Shown: positions 1 through 8,844 of the stretch, piece after piece
How the letters are laid out: every line of letters starts with the position of its first letter
How positions within the stretch are numbered: the stretch's first letter is position 1
From: Micromonospora parathelypteridis
Lineage (GTDB): Bacteria > Actinomycetota > Actinomycetes > Mycobacteriales > Micromonosporaceae
Assembly (NCBI RefSeq): GCF_014201145.1
Contig: NZ_JACHDP010000001.1
Location: forward strand, 2,542,001-2,606,000
Direction: 5' to 3'
DNA: 64,000 bases
Program-made: the position numbers and the translations under genes
The notes under the pieces: generated by a model
What the model saw: only the letters and a program-made list of their open reading frames with translations
Told to the model about the DNA's origin: nothing
Database searches by the model: none

Positions 1-161
1 CACCGACCGGCCTGAGGGGTCGGGCGGCGAGGGCGGGCCGTAAGGGGACGACGGCGTCATGACGTCGAGCCTGCCAGATTATTCGGGCATTTCCCTGTTT
101 TTGCCGCTATTGACGCAAGACGCCTGATGGAGGGCAGGGCGGTCGGCGTGTCGGCGGTCGT
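1..161. other. intergenic left end, no gene supported
   Basis: This stretch lies downstream of the DUF3152 gene. It contains a 10-bp perfect palindrome CGTCATGACG at 55-64 and an AT-richer patch around 78-118 that could be a promoter for a gene beyond the left edge. No open frame with a ribosome site is visible. Confidence 0.4.
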
Positions 162-1016
162 TCAGAGGGCAGGGCCGGCGTAGCGGCGCCCGTCAAGGTA
201 CGGCCACGGGTTGACCCGGCACCCGTTGAGGAAGAGCGTCTGCTGCATCATCACCGGCGCCGGTCGACCCGAACCGGGGCAGCGCTCGTGCCGGTGCCCG
301 AGCTGGTGACCCACCTCGTGGTTGACCACGTACGTCCGATAGACCGTCAGCGGCACGCCGGCCGAGACGAAGTGCGGCACGGACAGCCGCCACCGATCCA
401 GATTGATGATCACCTGGCCGGGCGCGCGGCAGGACGTGTACGGCCGACCCCCGATCCGGATGTCCACCCCACCATCGGCGCACATCCGACCCGCAGTGCG
501 GGCGGTGGCCAGGTAGACGGTGAAGTCGCGGGGCGCGTCCCCCGGCACCTGCTGCAGCCGCAGCCTGCCGCTGTCGACCCAGCTACCCGGCCCGGCGAGC
601 GCCGTCTGCACCGCCTGCGCGAAGTCTGCGGCGTCCTCGTTGCTGCCCGACTCCACCGCGACCCGGTAACGCCGCAGCTCACCCGCGCGACCCAGCACCG
701 GGCCGGAACGCGCGTCGTAGCCGAACGTCCCCGTGCCGGCGCTCGGGACCGCGCCGGACACCCGCAGCACCGGGGGCGGGCTGGACGGCACCGAGTCGGA
801 GGGCGACGGGCTGACCGACGGCGGCAACGGCGCGGCCACCAGCGGCGGCAGCGTGGCGACCTCCTCGGCGGCCAACTGGTCGGCGCCGGGGCGGCCACCC
901 GGTCCTTCGGCGATCACGGTCACCACCGCGCCGACCGCCAACACCACCGCCACCAGTTGGGCGAGCAGGGCGAAGCGCCGCTGACGGCGAACAGGGCGGC
1001 GGGCTGAGCTGGGCAT
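162..1016 (-). CDS. DUF3152 secreted or membrane-anchored zinc-metalloprotease-like protein
   Basis: A 284-aa protein with a basic N-terminus, one hydrophobic segment at about residues 16-36 (signal peptide or anchor), a Pro/Ser-rich linker at about 55-85, then a DUF3152 domain. The domain carries HEVGHQLGHRHE near residue 235. This is an HExxH zinc motif with a third His in the HExxHxxGHxH arrangement, followed by a VMMQQ turn like the Met-turn of metzincins. Two Cys pairs near the motif could be disulfides outside the membrane. The family is widespread in Actinobacteria with no firmly known substrate; peptidase activity is inferred from the motif. It begins 5 nt after the hydrolase gene ends and is the last gene of a three-gene leftward operon. 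ATG start at 1016. Confidence 0.88.
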   Translation of the reverse strand: MPSSARRPVRRQRRFALLAQLVAVVLAVGAVVTVIAEGPGGRPGADQLAAEEVATLPPLVAAPLPPSVSPSPSDSVPSSPPPVLRVSGAVPSAGTGTFGYDARSGPVLGRAGELRRYRVAVESGSNEDAADFAQAVQTALAGPGSWVDSGRLRLQQVPGDAPRDFTVYLATARTAGRMCADGGVDIRIGGRPYTSCRAPGQVIINLDRWRLSVPHFVSAGVPLTVYRTYVVNHEVGHQLGHRHERCPGSGRPAPVMMQQTLFLNGCRVNPWPYLDGRRYAGPAL

Positions 1017-1021
1017 CCGGC

Positions 1022-1996
1022 TCAGCCTGCCAGATCAGACCGCCCGACGGTGTCCCCCGTTTCGGCGAGCAGGCCGACCACCGCCCGGGCGACCAGGCGG
1101 GGAACTTCCAGCTGCGCCACGTGACCGACGCCGTCGAGCATCATCAACCGGCTGTCCCGGATGACCCGGGCGGTCTGCGGCGCGACGCGCACGTCGACCA
1201 GGCGATCCTGTCGGCCGCCCACCACCAGGGTCGGTGCGCGCACCGACGCGGCGAGGCGCCACAGCGAACCCGGCCCCGGCAGGTACGCCCGCAGGAAACT
1301 GGAGACCAGCCCGCGGAACGTCCGGACGTACGCGGCGGCGTAGTGCTCCGCCTCGTAGCGCACCCGGATCTCCTCCAGCGCCTCGGCCCGGCGCTGCGCG
1401 CAGATCCGGCTAAGGTCGGCGACGCAGGCCTCCAACACCTGCTCGGCCATCACCTCCGGGGGAAGCTGGGTGAGCCGTCGGGCGACCAACCGTTCACCCC
1501 TGGGAATGGCGAGCACCGGCAGCATCCGCCCCTGCAGGGAGCGGCGGAAATCCAGGAACGGCAGCGCCGGGGAGATCAGCGTGAGGGTACGGACCAGGTC
1601 CGGCCGGGACCCGGCGACCTGGACCGTGACCGCGCCGCCCAGCGAGTTGCCGAACAGGTGCACGGGGCCCCGACCGGAGTGCTCGATCCAGCGGACGACC
1701 AGATCCGCGAAAGCCGGGATGGTGTAGCGGGGGCCCGGCTCGCTGCGGCCGAAGCCGGGCAGGTCGATGGCCTGACCGTCCAGCCGGTCGGCGAGCAGCC
1801 CGGCCAGGTCGGTCCAGTTCTGCGACGACCCACCCAGCCCGTGCACGTACAGCGCCGGCTCCGCGCCGCTGGCGGTGGCCGGGGTGTCCCGCACGTACGT
1901 GACCAGGCCGTCGAGGCGAACCTCCCGGCCTGGCCACGGCGGCGGGACCTGGTCATCGGGGAGCAGATGGTCCGGCCAGAGGGTGGCACGCTTCAT
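1022..1996 (-). CDS. alpha/beta hydrolase fold protein
   Basis: A 324-aa alpha/beta hydrolase. Visible hallmarks are the oxyanion HG motif in YVHGLGGSSQNW (about residue 50), the nucleophile elbow GNSLGG (Ser near 117) and a C-terminal GHVAQLE His. The acidic member is probably the Asp in GGRQDRLVD. This is a complete catalytic triad, so it is likely an active esterase or C-C hydrolase; the substrate is unknown. A cap-like helical insertion with many charged residues sits between about 160 and 240. The first codon of the open frame is TTG at 1999, but ATG at 1996 is adjacent and preferred. It lies 23 nt after the Pro-rich gene and 5 nt before the DUF3152 gene, so all three are probably cotranscribed. 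Confidence 0.88.
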   Translation of the reverse strand: MKRATLWPDHLLPDDQVPPPWPGREVRLDGLVTYVRDTPATASGAEPALYVHGLGGSSQNWTDLAGLLADRLDGQAIDLPGFGRSEPGPRYTIPAFADLVVRWIEHSGRGPVHLFGNSLGGAVTVQVAGSRPDLVRTLTLISPALPFLDFRRSLQGRMLPVLAIPRGERLVARRLTQLPPEVMAEQVLEACVADLSRICAQRRAEALEEIRVRYEAEHYAAAYVRTFRGLVSSFLRAYLPGPGSLWRLAASVRAPTLVVGGRQDRLVDVRVAPQTARVIRDSRLMMLDGVGHVAQLEVPRLVARAVVGLLAETGDTVGRSDLAG

Positions 1997-2019
1997 CAAT
2001 ACAGTCTGCCCCGGACCAC

Positions 2020-5000
2020 TCAGGACAGCAGCGCCTCCAGCCGACGATTCACCGCCGCGAGCGTCGCCCGGACCACCGCCTGCCGCGGATCACCGGCGAC
2101 CAGGGCCGAACCGGCGAGCTGCTCGACCCAGCCCTCACAGACGAGCAGCACCACCACGGTGGCGACTTCGCAGTTGCCGAACGGCACCACCGCCGCGTGC
2201 TCGACGAAGCAGCGCCCCCGCTCGGCGTTGTCGGCGCCACGCAGCAGCTCGTCCACGGCGGCGGCCGCCGCCACCGCGCAGAGCCGCAGCACGTAGCCGT
2301 CCACGGCCGGCCCGGTGGCGTACCCGGAGGCGCTTTCGCCATCGGCCAGCAGCCGGACCTCCACGTTGGCGTCCAGGCCGAAGGTGCTGACCTGCACATG
2401 GTCGATGACCACCCGCGGACCCGGCGTGCCGCCGGTGTCCAGCGGTCGGGACGGCGCCGACTCCGTCGTGGTCACCTGACCACCGGAGTACGACGTCCCG
2501 AGCGTCGCCGGGCTGCCGGTTGCGGCACCGGCCGGGGCGGCGGAGACCGATCCCGGTTCCTCGACGGTGGCCCGACCCCGGTGCGGCGCGTTCGGCCGGC
2601 GACGGCGCGAGGTGTCCGTGCCGGTCCACTGCTCGGGGTCTGCCGGCGTGGCCTCCGCCGGACCACCGGACGGTCGACCGACCGCTGTCGACTCGGCCGC
2701 CCGGATCTCGCCGGTACGCGGGTCGGCACCGGCATCGCGCGGGGTCGTGCCCTGGGGCTCCGCGGTACGCCGATCGGCAGGTCGGGGCTCGACAGGTCGG
2801 GGCTCGGCAGTTCGGGGCTCGGCCACGCGACGGCGTACCGGCGGGGGTGGGGTGGTGGGCAGGCCGGGCACGTTCTGTGGGGCGGCGGCCAGCCCCATCC
2901 GCTCCTGGAGCAGCCGGGCCACCTGTCGGCTCACCTCGGCCGGGTCGGCGCCGTCGGCCAGGTCCAGTCGCAGACTGTGCGCCCCTGCCGGGGTGCGGCG
3001 CAGCGCCGCGTCGCGGACACCGGCGACCTCCCGAACGGCGTCCAGGATGGCGTTGACGTCGAACCCCTCGGGGCGCTCCCGCAGTGGGGCTGGCTCGTCC
3101 TCACGGCGGAGGTGGGTGGCGATGCGGGCGCGCTCCGGGGTTTCGGCGGGTGGCTCCACGGCTGGCGGTTCCGGCACGACGGGCACGTCCGGTTCCGCGG
3201 GGACGCGTTGCGGCAACACCACCGCCCTCGGGTCCGGTTGGCGGGCGTCGTCGGCCGGGTCGGTCGGCGACGTCAGGTCGGGGGCGGATCGGCGAGCCGC
3301 GTAGGGGGAGGTGGACGCGGACGTGGGCCGGTCGCGGCGATCGGACCCCATCGTGGCGGGGGGTGGGACCGCTCCGCTGGAGGACGACGTGCCCTCGGCG
3401 GAGGACGGGGCGTTTGTCGACACGGGTGCGCGCGGTGGATCGACGGGCGACGGCCCGGGCGATTCGGGTGTCGCCGGCCGGAGTCGGAACGGCGCGGCCG
3501 GCCGGATCTCGGGCCGTGGCATACCGGGCGTCTCGCTCGCGTCGCCCCCGAGGGGTCGGCTCGCCGACTGGCTCGCCGCCCAGGACGGGCGCTCCGCGGC
3601 GGCCGGGGGGATGCGACCCTCGGACCAGTCCGGCCGCTCGGCACGGGCGGCACTCGCCGGGGTGGTGGACGCACCGCTCACCCAGGAGGGGCGCTCCGCC
3701 ACCAGGGGCGGGCCCGCCGGAGCCGGTGGCGCGTCGGCCAACGTGGGAGGTGGCCCGGCCGGCGCCGGGGGTGGCGCGGCAGGTGGCGCCGTTGGCGCAG
3801 CAGGTGGCCCGTCGGCCGACGCCGAGCTGGCGGCCCAGGAGGGGCGCGTCGGCGGGGAACTGGTTGGCGCCGGATCGGATCCCCCGGCCCAGGACGGCCT
3901 CACCGGCGGAACGCTCGTCGACGCCTCGGACCCACCGGCCCAAGAAGGCCGAACCGGCGGAACGCTCGTCGACGACTCCGACCCACCGGCCCAGGACGGC
4001 CGAACCGGCGGAGCGCTGGTCGGCTCGGAGTCGGCTCCGCCAGCCCAGGACGGCCGCTCAAGACGGGGTGCGCTGGTCGGCGTCGAGCCGCCGGCCCAGG
4101 CCGGCCGGTCGGCGGGCGGGCCACTGGTCGGCGTCGGACCGCCAGCCCAGGTCGGCCGCTCGGCGGGCGGGCCACTGCTCGGCGTCGGACCACCGGCCCA
4201 GGTGGGGCGTTCGACGACCGGTGGTGTCATGCCTGACGACGCCGGCGGGCCACTGGTGGGAGGCGGGTCCGCGTCGGCGGCCCGGAGCGGGCGATCAGCA
4301 GGCGGCACGGCAGCCGGTGCCGCCCAGGACGGACGGTCGGACGGCGGCGCGCTGGTTGGTTCGGCGGGGCGCACCGGCGCGGCATCGGACAGCGACTCGC
4401 CCCGGGTCGATTCGTAGGGGTGGGGCGGGTCGGCGCGCACCGGCTCGTACGGCTGGTTGGGCTCGGCGACCCAGCCCGGCGGGGACTCGTCCCGCGACGT
4501 GGCGCCAGCCGACTCGTCGTCCTGACGGGACCAGGGCGGGGCCCATCCGCCACCCCAACTCGGGCGGTTCCAGCTCGGCCCCGACCAGTCCGGCTCGATG
4601 GCCGACGATTCTCCGGCACGAGGCGCGTCACCGGCACGGCGCGATTCTCCTGGCCGGGAGCTTTCGGCGGCGCGACCCGGCTCGGTCGCGTCGGCGTGCC
4701 CGGCCGGTCCGGTGCGTCCCGGCGTTGCCGGGCCCCCCGGTGGCTGTGGGTCCCGCCAGTCGCGTGGCACGGCCGGAGGTTCGTCGGCGGCCAGCCGCTC
4801 GCTGGTCGGCGCGTGGAAGCCGGGCGGCACCTCGAAACCCGACGCGGCGGTGCCGACGGGCGGCACCTGGACGGCCGGCGGCGCCGAGGTGGGCAACCCG
4901 GGCTCGGCCCAGCGAGCCCGGTGCGCGGCGGCCGGATCGGCGCTGGAGCGTTTGGCGGGGCCCGTGTCGGGCTCGCCGCCCCCCTGTTCCAGCGAAGGTA

Positions 5001-5460
5001 CGGGTCGTTGGGCGGGCACCACCAGCCGGTCGCTGGTCGCCTCGGGTCGACCCTCCGCAGGCAGCCCGGGCGGCGCGCTCACCGGCGTGGGGCGTCCTGC
5101 GGGTGGTTCGAGACCGGGACGGCGAACGCCGTTGGTCTCGTCCGGGTGGTGCACGCCGTTGGCGTGGTGGCCGTTGGCGTGGTGGCCGTTGGCGCGGGCC
5201 GGCGGATCGAGGTCACCCGGCAGCCCGACCAGGGGCGGCGGCAGGTCGCCATGACGGGTGGAAGAGGTGCGCCAGCCGGACGCGGGGTCGGGTTGCCAGC
5301 GTGGCGCCTCGTCCCGGGCATCCTCACGATCGGCGGCTCGTGGCCACCCACCCGCCGGGGGCGCCCACCCGCTGACGGGACGGCCCGGGTCGTCGTGCTG
5401 ACCCGCTCCGTCACCGTGCTCTCCCGGGGTGGCGGCTCCGGGTTGCCCTGTTTCACTCAC
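2020..5460 (-). CDS. large Pro-rich protein with RPSWAGG tandem repeats, unknown function
   Basis: 1146 aa, unrecognised. About the first 800 residues are disordered, rich in Pro, Ser, Ala and Gly, and carry an array of more than ten imperfect repeats built on R-P-(S/T/A)-W-A-G-G at roughly 17-21-residue spacing (about residues 410-620). A short alpha/beta module follows near 785-850 (begins EGFDVNAILDAVREV). The C-terminal 130 residues form a compact folded domain rich in Val and Ala (begins RVVIDHVQVSTFGLD) with a Cys-containing core. There is no signal peptide or membrane span, so it is probably cytoplasmic. GTG start at 5460 with AAGGAG 6 nt upstream. The Trp-bearing linear repeats suggest multivalent binding; this is inference. 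First gene of the leftward operon. Confidence 0.82.
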   Translation of the reverse strand: MSETGQPGAATPGEHGDGAGQHDDPGRPVSGWAPPAGGWPRAADREDARDEAPRWQPDPASGWRTSSTRHGDLPPPLVGLPGDLDPPARANGHHANGHHANGVHHPDETNGVRRPGLEPPAGRPTPVSAPPGLPAEGRPEATSDRLVVPAQRPVPSLEQGGGEPDTGPAKRSSADPAAAHRARWAEPGLPTSAPPAVQVPPVGTAASGFEVPPGFHAPTSERLAADEPPAVPRDWRDPQPPGGPATPGRTGPAGHADATEPGRAAESSRPGESRRAGDAPRAGESSAIEPDWSGPSWNRPSWGGGWAPPWSRQDDESAGATSRDESPPGWVAEPNQPYEPVRADPPHPYESTRGESLSDAAPVRPAEPTSAPPSDRPSWAAPAAVPPADRPLRAADADPPPTSGPPASSGMTPPVVERPTWAGGPTPSSGPPAERPTWAGGPTPTSGPPADRPAWAGGSTPTSAPRLERPSWAGGADSEPTSAPPVRPSWAGGSESSTSVPPVRPSWAGGSEASTSVPPVRPSWAGGSDPAPTSSPPTRPSWAASSASADGPPAAPTAPPAAPPPAPAGPPPTLADAPPAPAGPPLVAERPSWVSGASTTPASAARAERPDWSEGRIPPAAAERPSWAASQSASRPLGGDASETPGMPRPEIRPAAPFRLRPATPESPGPSPVDPPRAPVSTNAPSSAEGTSSSSGAVPPPATMGSDRRDRPTSASTSPYAARRSAPDLTSPTDPADDARQPDPRAVVLPQRVPAEPDVPVVPEPPAVEPPAETPERARIATHLRREDEPAPLRERPEGFDVNAILDAVREVAGVRDAALRRTPAGAHSLRLDLADGADPAEVSRQVARLLQERMGLAAAPQNVPGLPTTPPPPVRRRVAEPRTAEPRPVEPRPADRRTAEPQGTTPRDAGADPRTGEIRAAESTAVGRPSGGPAEATPADPEQWTGTDTSRRRRPNAPHRGRATVEEPGSVSAAPAGAATGSPATLGTSYSGGQVTTTESAPSRPLDTGGTPGPRVVIDHVQVSTFGLDANVEVRLLADGESASGYATGPAVDGYVLRLCAVAAAAAVDELLRGADNAERGRCFVEHAAVVPFGNCEVATVVVLLVCEGWVEQLAGSALVAGDPRQAVVRATLAAVNRRLEALLS

Positions 5461-5609
5461 CGCGCGCTCCTTGGTCGCCCTCGCTGAGGCTACCGTGTGC
5501 CGAGAGTGGCGATAAGTTACAGCGGCGGGCCATTTCCACGACGGGGGTCACGGGCTTCGCCCGGTCTGGGGGGAAAATGCCGGCTCGTACGGAGAACTCG
5601 GAGGATCCC

Positions 5610-6248
5610 ATGACCGCTGCGGGGAACGGTGCACAGACCGCTGGCCGGCCCACCCGCCTGCCCCGCTCCGCGCGCCGAAAGCAGCTCCTCGCTGCGGCGC
5701 AGGAGGTGTTCGTCGCGCAGGGTTACCACGCCGCCGCGATGGACGACATCGCCGAGCGGGCCGGGGTCTCGAAGCCGGTGCTCTACCAACACTTTCCCGG
5801 AAAGATGGATCTCTACCTGGCGCTGCTCGACACGCACTGTGACGCCATCGTCGCTAAGGTGCACGACGCCATGCGCGGCACCAGCGACAACAAGGAACGG
5901 GTCGGCGCCTCGGTGCGGGCGTACTTCGACTTCGTCGACCACGAGAGTGAGGCGTTCCGCCTCGTCTTCGAGTCGGATCTGCGCAACGACCCGGCGGTGC
6001 GGCAGCGGGTGGAGCGGGTCGAGCAGGGCTGCATCGCGGCGATCACCGACACCATCATCTCGGACACCGGGGTGAGCCGGGCGCACGCCGAGTTGCTCGC
6101 CTCCGGGCTGGTCGGCGCGGCGGAGACGGCCGCCCAGTTCTGGCTGGCCGGAGGCCGGCAGGTGCCGAAGGCCGAGGCCGAGGCGTTGGTGGCCGCGCTG
6201 TCCTGGCGGGGCATCGCGAGCTTCCCGCTGCAAGGTGAGTCAGCCTGA
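5610..6248 (+). CDS. TetR/AcrR family transcriptional regulator
   Basis: A 212-aa regulator. The N-terminal helix-turn-helix is clear: RRKQLLAAAQEVFVAQGYHAAAMDDIAERAGVSK is the usual TetR signature (quoted in part), followed by VLYQHFPGKMDLYLALL. The C-terminal part is a ligand and dimer domain with no recognised ligand. The reading frame is open from 5577, but ATG at 5610 has GGAGG at 5600-5604 with 5-nt spacing and is preferred. It diverges from the Pro-rich gene operon with a shared 149-bp promoter region, so it may control that operon as well as itself. A DUF3107 gene follows 64 nt downstream on the same strand. Confidence 0.9.
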   Translation: MTAAGNGAQTAGRPTRLPRSARRKQLLAAAQEVFVAQGYHAAAMDDIAERAGVSKPVLYQHFPGKMDLYLALLDTHCDAIVAKVHDAMRGTSDNKERVGASVRAYFDFVDHESEAFRLVFESDLRNDPAVRQRVERVEQGCIAAITDTIISDTGVSRAHAELLASGLVGAAETAAQFWLAGGRQVPKAEAEALVAALSWRGIASFPLQGESA

Positions 6249-6312
6249 CCGCCGACCCCGTGATCGGATAGCCTTCGCAGGGCGGTTCTTTCGCCCCAGT
6301 TGAGGAGGCACA

Positions 6313-6540
6313 GTGGAGGTCAAGATCGGCGTGCAGTACGCGCCGCGTGAGCTGGTACTGGACAGCGCTCAGTCGCCGGCCGAGATCGAGCAGATCGTGA
6401 CCGACGCCTTCGCCGGTAACGGCGGCACGCTCTCCCTGACCGACGAGAAGGGCCGGCGGGTCATCGTTCCGGTCGAGAAGGTCGCCTACGTCGAGATCGC
6501 CGAGGCGTCGCCCCGGTCGGTCGGTTTCACCGTCCGCTGA
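6313..6540 (+). CDS. DUF3107 small actinobacterial protein
   Basis: A 75-aa protein matching the conserved actinobacterial DUF3107 family: it starts EVKIGVQYAPRELVLDSAQS, has a central acidic helix and ends with EIAEASPRSVGFTVR. The fold looks alpha/beta and cytoplasmic; no function is established. GTG start at 6313 is fixed by GAGGAGG at 6302-6308 with short spacing. The gene lies downstream of the TetR regulator and is followed by a strong hairpin at 6555-6584. Confidence 0.92.
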   Translation: MEVKIGVQYAPRELVLDSAQSPAEIEQIVTDAFAGNGGTLSLTDEKGRRVIVPVEKVAYVEIAEASPRSVGFTVR

Positions 6541-6554
6541 CCGGTCCGGCCATC

Positions 6555-6584
6555 GCGGCAGGTCGGCGTCGACCCACCTGCCGC
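6555..6584 (+). terminator. hairpin after DUF3107 gene
   Basis: Nine-bp perfect stem GCGGCAGGT / ACCTGCCGC with a 12-nt loop, starting 14 nt after the DUF3107 stop. There is no U-tract, which is usual in high-GC actinobacteria. Confidence 0.6.
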
Positions 6585-7030
6585 AGGCCGGTGCCGGGCC
6601 CGACTCGCCCGGGTGGCCGGTTCGTCATTCCGACGGCGGTCATCCGCGTGGTGTGCGCGGCGGCGGGCCTCCCGCACAGCCCCGGCACGTCGGCCCGGCC
6701 ACCCGCGCGCGGTGAGCGCGGCCCGCTCGGCCGACCCCTCGGCACTTCCCGCGCATCGGCGACCGCTCGGATGACTCGTCGGTCATCGCGTCGCCGAGGA
6801 CGCCCCCCGCCCTCACCGATCGTGTGATGCAGATCATAATCCTTGCCCCCGCGTGGCGCCTGGCCGGCTGGGAATCGGGACGGGGCCATGCCTGTTCAGG
6901 TAGCATGGAGCAGTTGCCGTGGGCGCCGATCTGATCGAAGCTCAGCCCGCGGCGCGCGTGCGGCCCGGTCCGGCTCGGCAATCTGCCGCCGACCGTGTGG
7001 CCCGCGTCACACCGATCGCGCCCTGAGGAC
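6585..7030. other. long intergenic region upstream of the DEAD-box gene
   Basis: About 450 bp with no convincing gene; short frames here lack ribosome sites and have shadow-like composition. It holds a SigR-like promoter motif at 6871-6896, implying an mRNA leader of about 125-165 nt before the helicase start. The leader is GC-rich and could fold, but no known riboswitch class is recognisable. Confidence 0.5.
6871..6896 (+). promoter_or_regulatory. SigR/SigH-like promoter (GGAAT-N18-GTT)
   Basis: GGAAT at 6871-6875 and GTT at 6894-6896 are separated by exactly 18 nt, matching the consensus of the thiol-oxidative-stress ECF sigma factor SigR (Streptomyces) / SigH (Mycobacterium). It is on the correct strand of the only gene it could serve, the DEAD-box helicase. 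A TAGCAT hexamer about 5 nt further on (6902-6907) could also be a housekeeping -10. Confidence 0.5.
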
Positions 7031-8758
7031 ATGACGGGCGCACCCACGAGAGGGCACCCCCACATCCACATGAGCGAGCTGACTCAAGATTTGATGGACG
7101 GCCAGGAACTGGCCCCCACAGCCCCGGTTCGACCGGAGGCCCCCACGTTCGCCGCACTCGGCGCCCGTGCCGAGACCGTCGAGGCATTGGCCGCGGCCGG
7201 CATCACCCGCGCCTTCGCCATCCAGGAGTACGCGATCCCGATCGCGCTGCGCGGCGTCGACCTGATCGGTCAGGCGCCCACCGGCACCGGCAAGACCCTC
7301 GGCTTCGGCGTCCCGCTGCTCGACCGGGTCTTCGCACCGGGCGAGGGCAGCGACGGCGTCCCCCAGGCACTGGTCGTCGTCCCCACCCGCGAGCTGGGCA
7401 TCCAGGTCGCCAAGGATCTGGCCGCCGCTGGCCGGACGCGAGGCGTCCGGGTGCTGCCGATCTACGGCGGCGTGGCGTACGAGCCGCAGATCGACGCGCT
7501 GCGCAAGGGCGTGGAGATCCTGGTCGGCACCCCCGGCCGGCTGATGGACCTGCAGAAGCAGAAGCACCTCCGACTGGACCGGGTGCACGCACTCGTTCTC
7601 GACGAGGCCGACCGGATGCTCGACCTGGGCTTCCTCGACGACGTCGAGAAGATCCTGGCGATGCTTCCGGAAGACCGCCAGACGATGCTCTTCTCGGCCA
7701 CCATGCCGGACCCGATCGTCACCCTGTCCCGGCGCTTCCTGCGTCAGCCGATGACGATCCACGCCGGGCACACCGCCGAGACCGGCCCGTCGCCGCAGAC
7801 CCAGCAGCTGGTCTACCGCACCCACTCGATGAACAAGGTCGAGGTGGTGGCGCGCATCCTCCAGGCCGAGGGGCGCGGGTTGACCATGATCTTCACCCGT
7901 ACCAAGCGGGCCGCCGACCGGGTCGCCGAGGACCTCGACTTCCGCGGGTTCGCGGTTGCCGCGGTGCACGGTGACCTCGGCCAGGGTGCCCGCGAGCGGG
8001 CGCTGCGGGCCTTCCGGGCCGGCAAGATCGACATTCTGGTCGCCACCGATGTGGCGGCCCGAGGGCTCGACGTCACCGGCGTCACGCACGTGATCAACTA
8101 TGACTGCCCGGAAGACCAGGACACCTACACCCACCGGATCGGCCGTACCGGCCGGGCGGGCGCGACGGGTGTCGCGGTGACCTTCGTCGACTGGGACGAC
8201 ATGCCGCGCTGGCGGATCATCGACAAGACCCTCGGTCTGGAGATGCCCGAGCCGCCGGAGACGTACCACACGTCGCCGCACCTCTACACCGACCTGCACA
8301 TCTCCACCGAGGTCAGCGGCACGCTGCCCACCGCCGAGCGCACCCGCGCCGGGCTGTCCGCCGAGATCGAAGAGGATCTGGGTGGGACGACGCGCTCCCG
8401 CCGGGGCGACAGCGGCCCTCGGGGCGGCCGACGCGGTGAGAGCCGGGGCGAAGGCCGCGGCGAGCGCCGTGGTCGGGGCGACGGCCGTCGTGACCGCTCC
8501 GACGCCGGCACGCCAGCCGTCGCCGAGGCGCCCGTCGGCGACGCCGCCGAGGAAGGCACCCGTACCCCGCGCCGTCGGCGTCGCCGCCGGGCCGGCGATG
8601 CGGTCGCGGGCGAGCCGACCGCGGTGATCTCCACCGACGCCGGTCCCACCGAGCCGGCCGTCGCGTCCGAGGGCGAGCCGTCGAAGCCGCGCCGCCGTCG
8701 GCGCCGCCGTGGTGGCGGTTCCGACGCGGGTACGCCGGCCGAGGCGACCGCGGACTGA
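7031..8758 (+). CDS. DEAD-box ATP-dependent RNA helicase, RhlE-like
   Basis: About 575 aa. All core helicase motifs are present in order: Q-motif region (FAIQEYAIP), APTGTGKT Walker A, PTRELGIQ, GTPGR, VLDEADRMLDLGF Walker B, FSATMP, IFTRTKR, ATDVAARGLDV and HRIGRTGR. The C-terminal 130 residues are a disordered Arg/Gly/Glu tail ending in runs of Arg, typical of actinobacterial cold-shock and ribosome-assembly helicases and likely to bind RNA. The start is uncertain. GTG 6995, ATG 7031 (GAGGA only 1 nt upstream) and ATG 7070 (begins MSELTQDLMD) are all in frame and none has an ideal ribosome site. The probable role is RNA unwinding in ribosome biogenesis or mRNA decay. A hairpin terminator follows at 8775-8821. 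Confidence 0.93.
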   Translation: MTGAPTRGHPHIHMSELTQDLMDGQELAPTAPVRPEAPTFAALGARAETVEALAAAGITRAFAIQEYAIPIALRGVDLIGQAPTGTGKTLGFGVPLLDRVFAPGEGSDGVPQALVVVPTRELGIQVAKDLAAAGRTRGVRVLPIYGGVAYEPQIDALRKGVEILVGTPGRLMDLQKQKHLRLDRVHALVLDEADRMLDLGFLDDVEKILAMLPEDRQTMLFSATMPDPIVTLSRRFLRQPMTIHAGHTAETGPSPQTQQLVYRTHSMNKVEVVARILQAEGRGLTMIFTRTKRAADRVAEDLDFRGFAVAAVHGDLGQGARERALRAFRAGKIDILVATDVAARGLDVTGVTHVINYDCPEDQDTYTHRIGRTGRAGATGVAVTFVDWDDMPRWRIIDKTLGLEMPEPPETYHTSPHLYTDLHISTEVSGTLPTAERTRAGLSAEIEEDLGGTTRSRRGDSGPRGGRRGESRGEGRGERRGRGDGRRDRSDAGTPAVAEAPVGDAAEEGTRTPRRRRRRRAGDAVAGEPTAVISTDAGPTEPAVASEGEPSKPRRRRRRRGGGSDAGTPAEATAD

Positions 8759-8774
8759 CCACCAGCCACACCTG

Positions 8775-8821
8775 ACATCCCCCGCACCGCCACGCGCGGT
8801 ACGGGGGATGTTGCCTTCCCA
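8775..8821 (+). terminator. hairpin terminator of DEAD-box gene
   Basis: Perfect 10-bp stem ACATCCCCCG / CGGGGGATGT with a nested ACCG/CGGT stem inside, 17 nt after the stop codon. Confidence 0.75.
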
Positions 8822-8844
8822 CCCCACCTGCCGAAGATGGAACG

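Noticed and set aside
1..161. a partial gene at the left edge
   Set aside because: No frame with coding-like composition or ribosome site could be supported in 161 bp.
2197..4236. 679-aa open frame on the plus strand opposite the Pro-rich gene
   Set aside because: Arg/Gly-rich shadow of the GC-rich repeat gene, no ribosome site, no domain.
6591..6827. 78-aa frame in the long intergenic region before the DEAD-box gene
   Set aside because: Arg/Pro-rich, no ribosome site, ends upstream of the SigR-like promoter.
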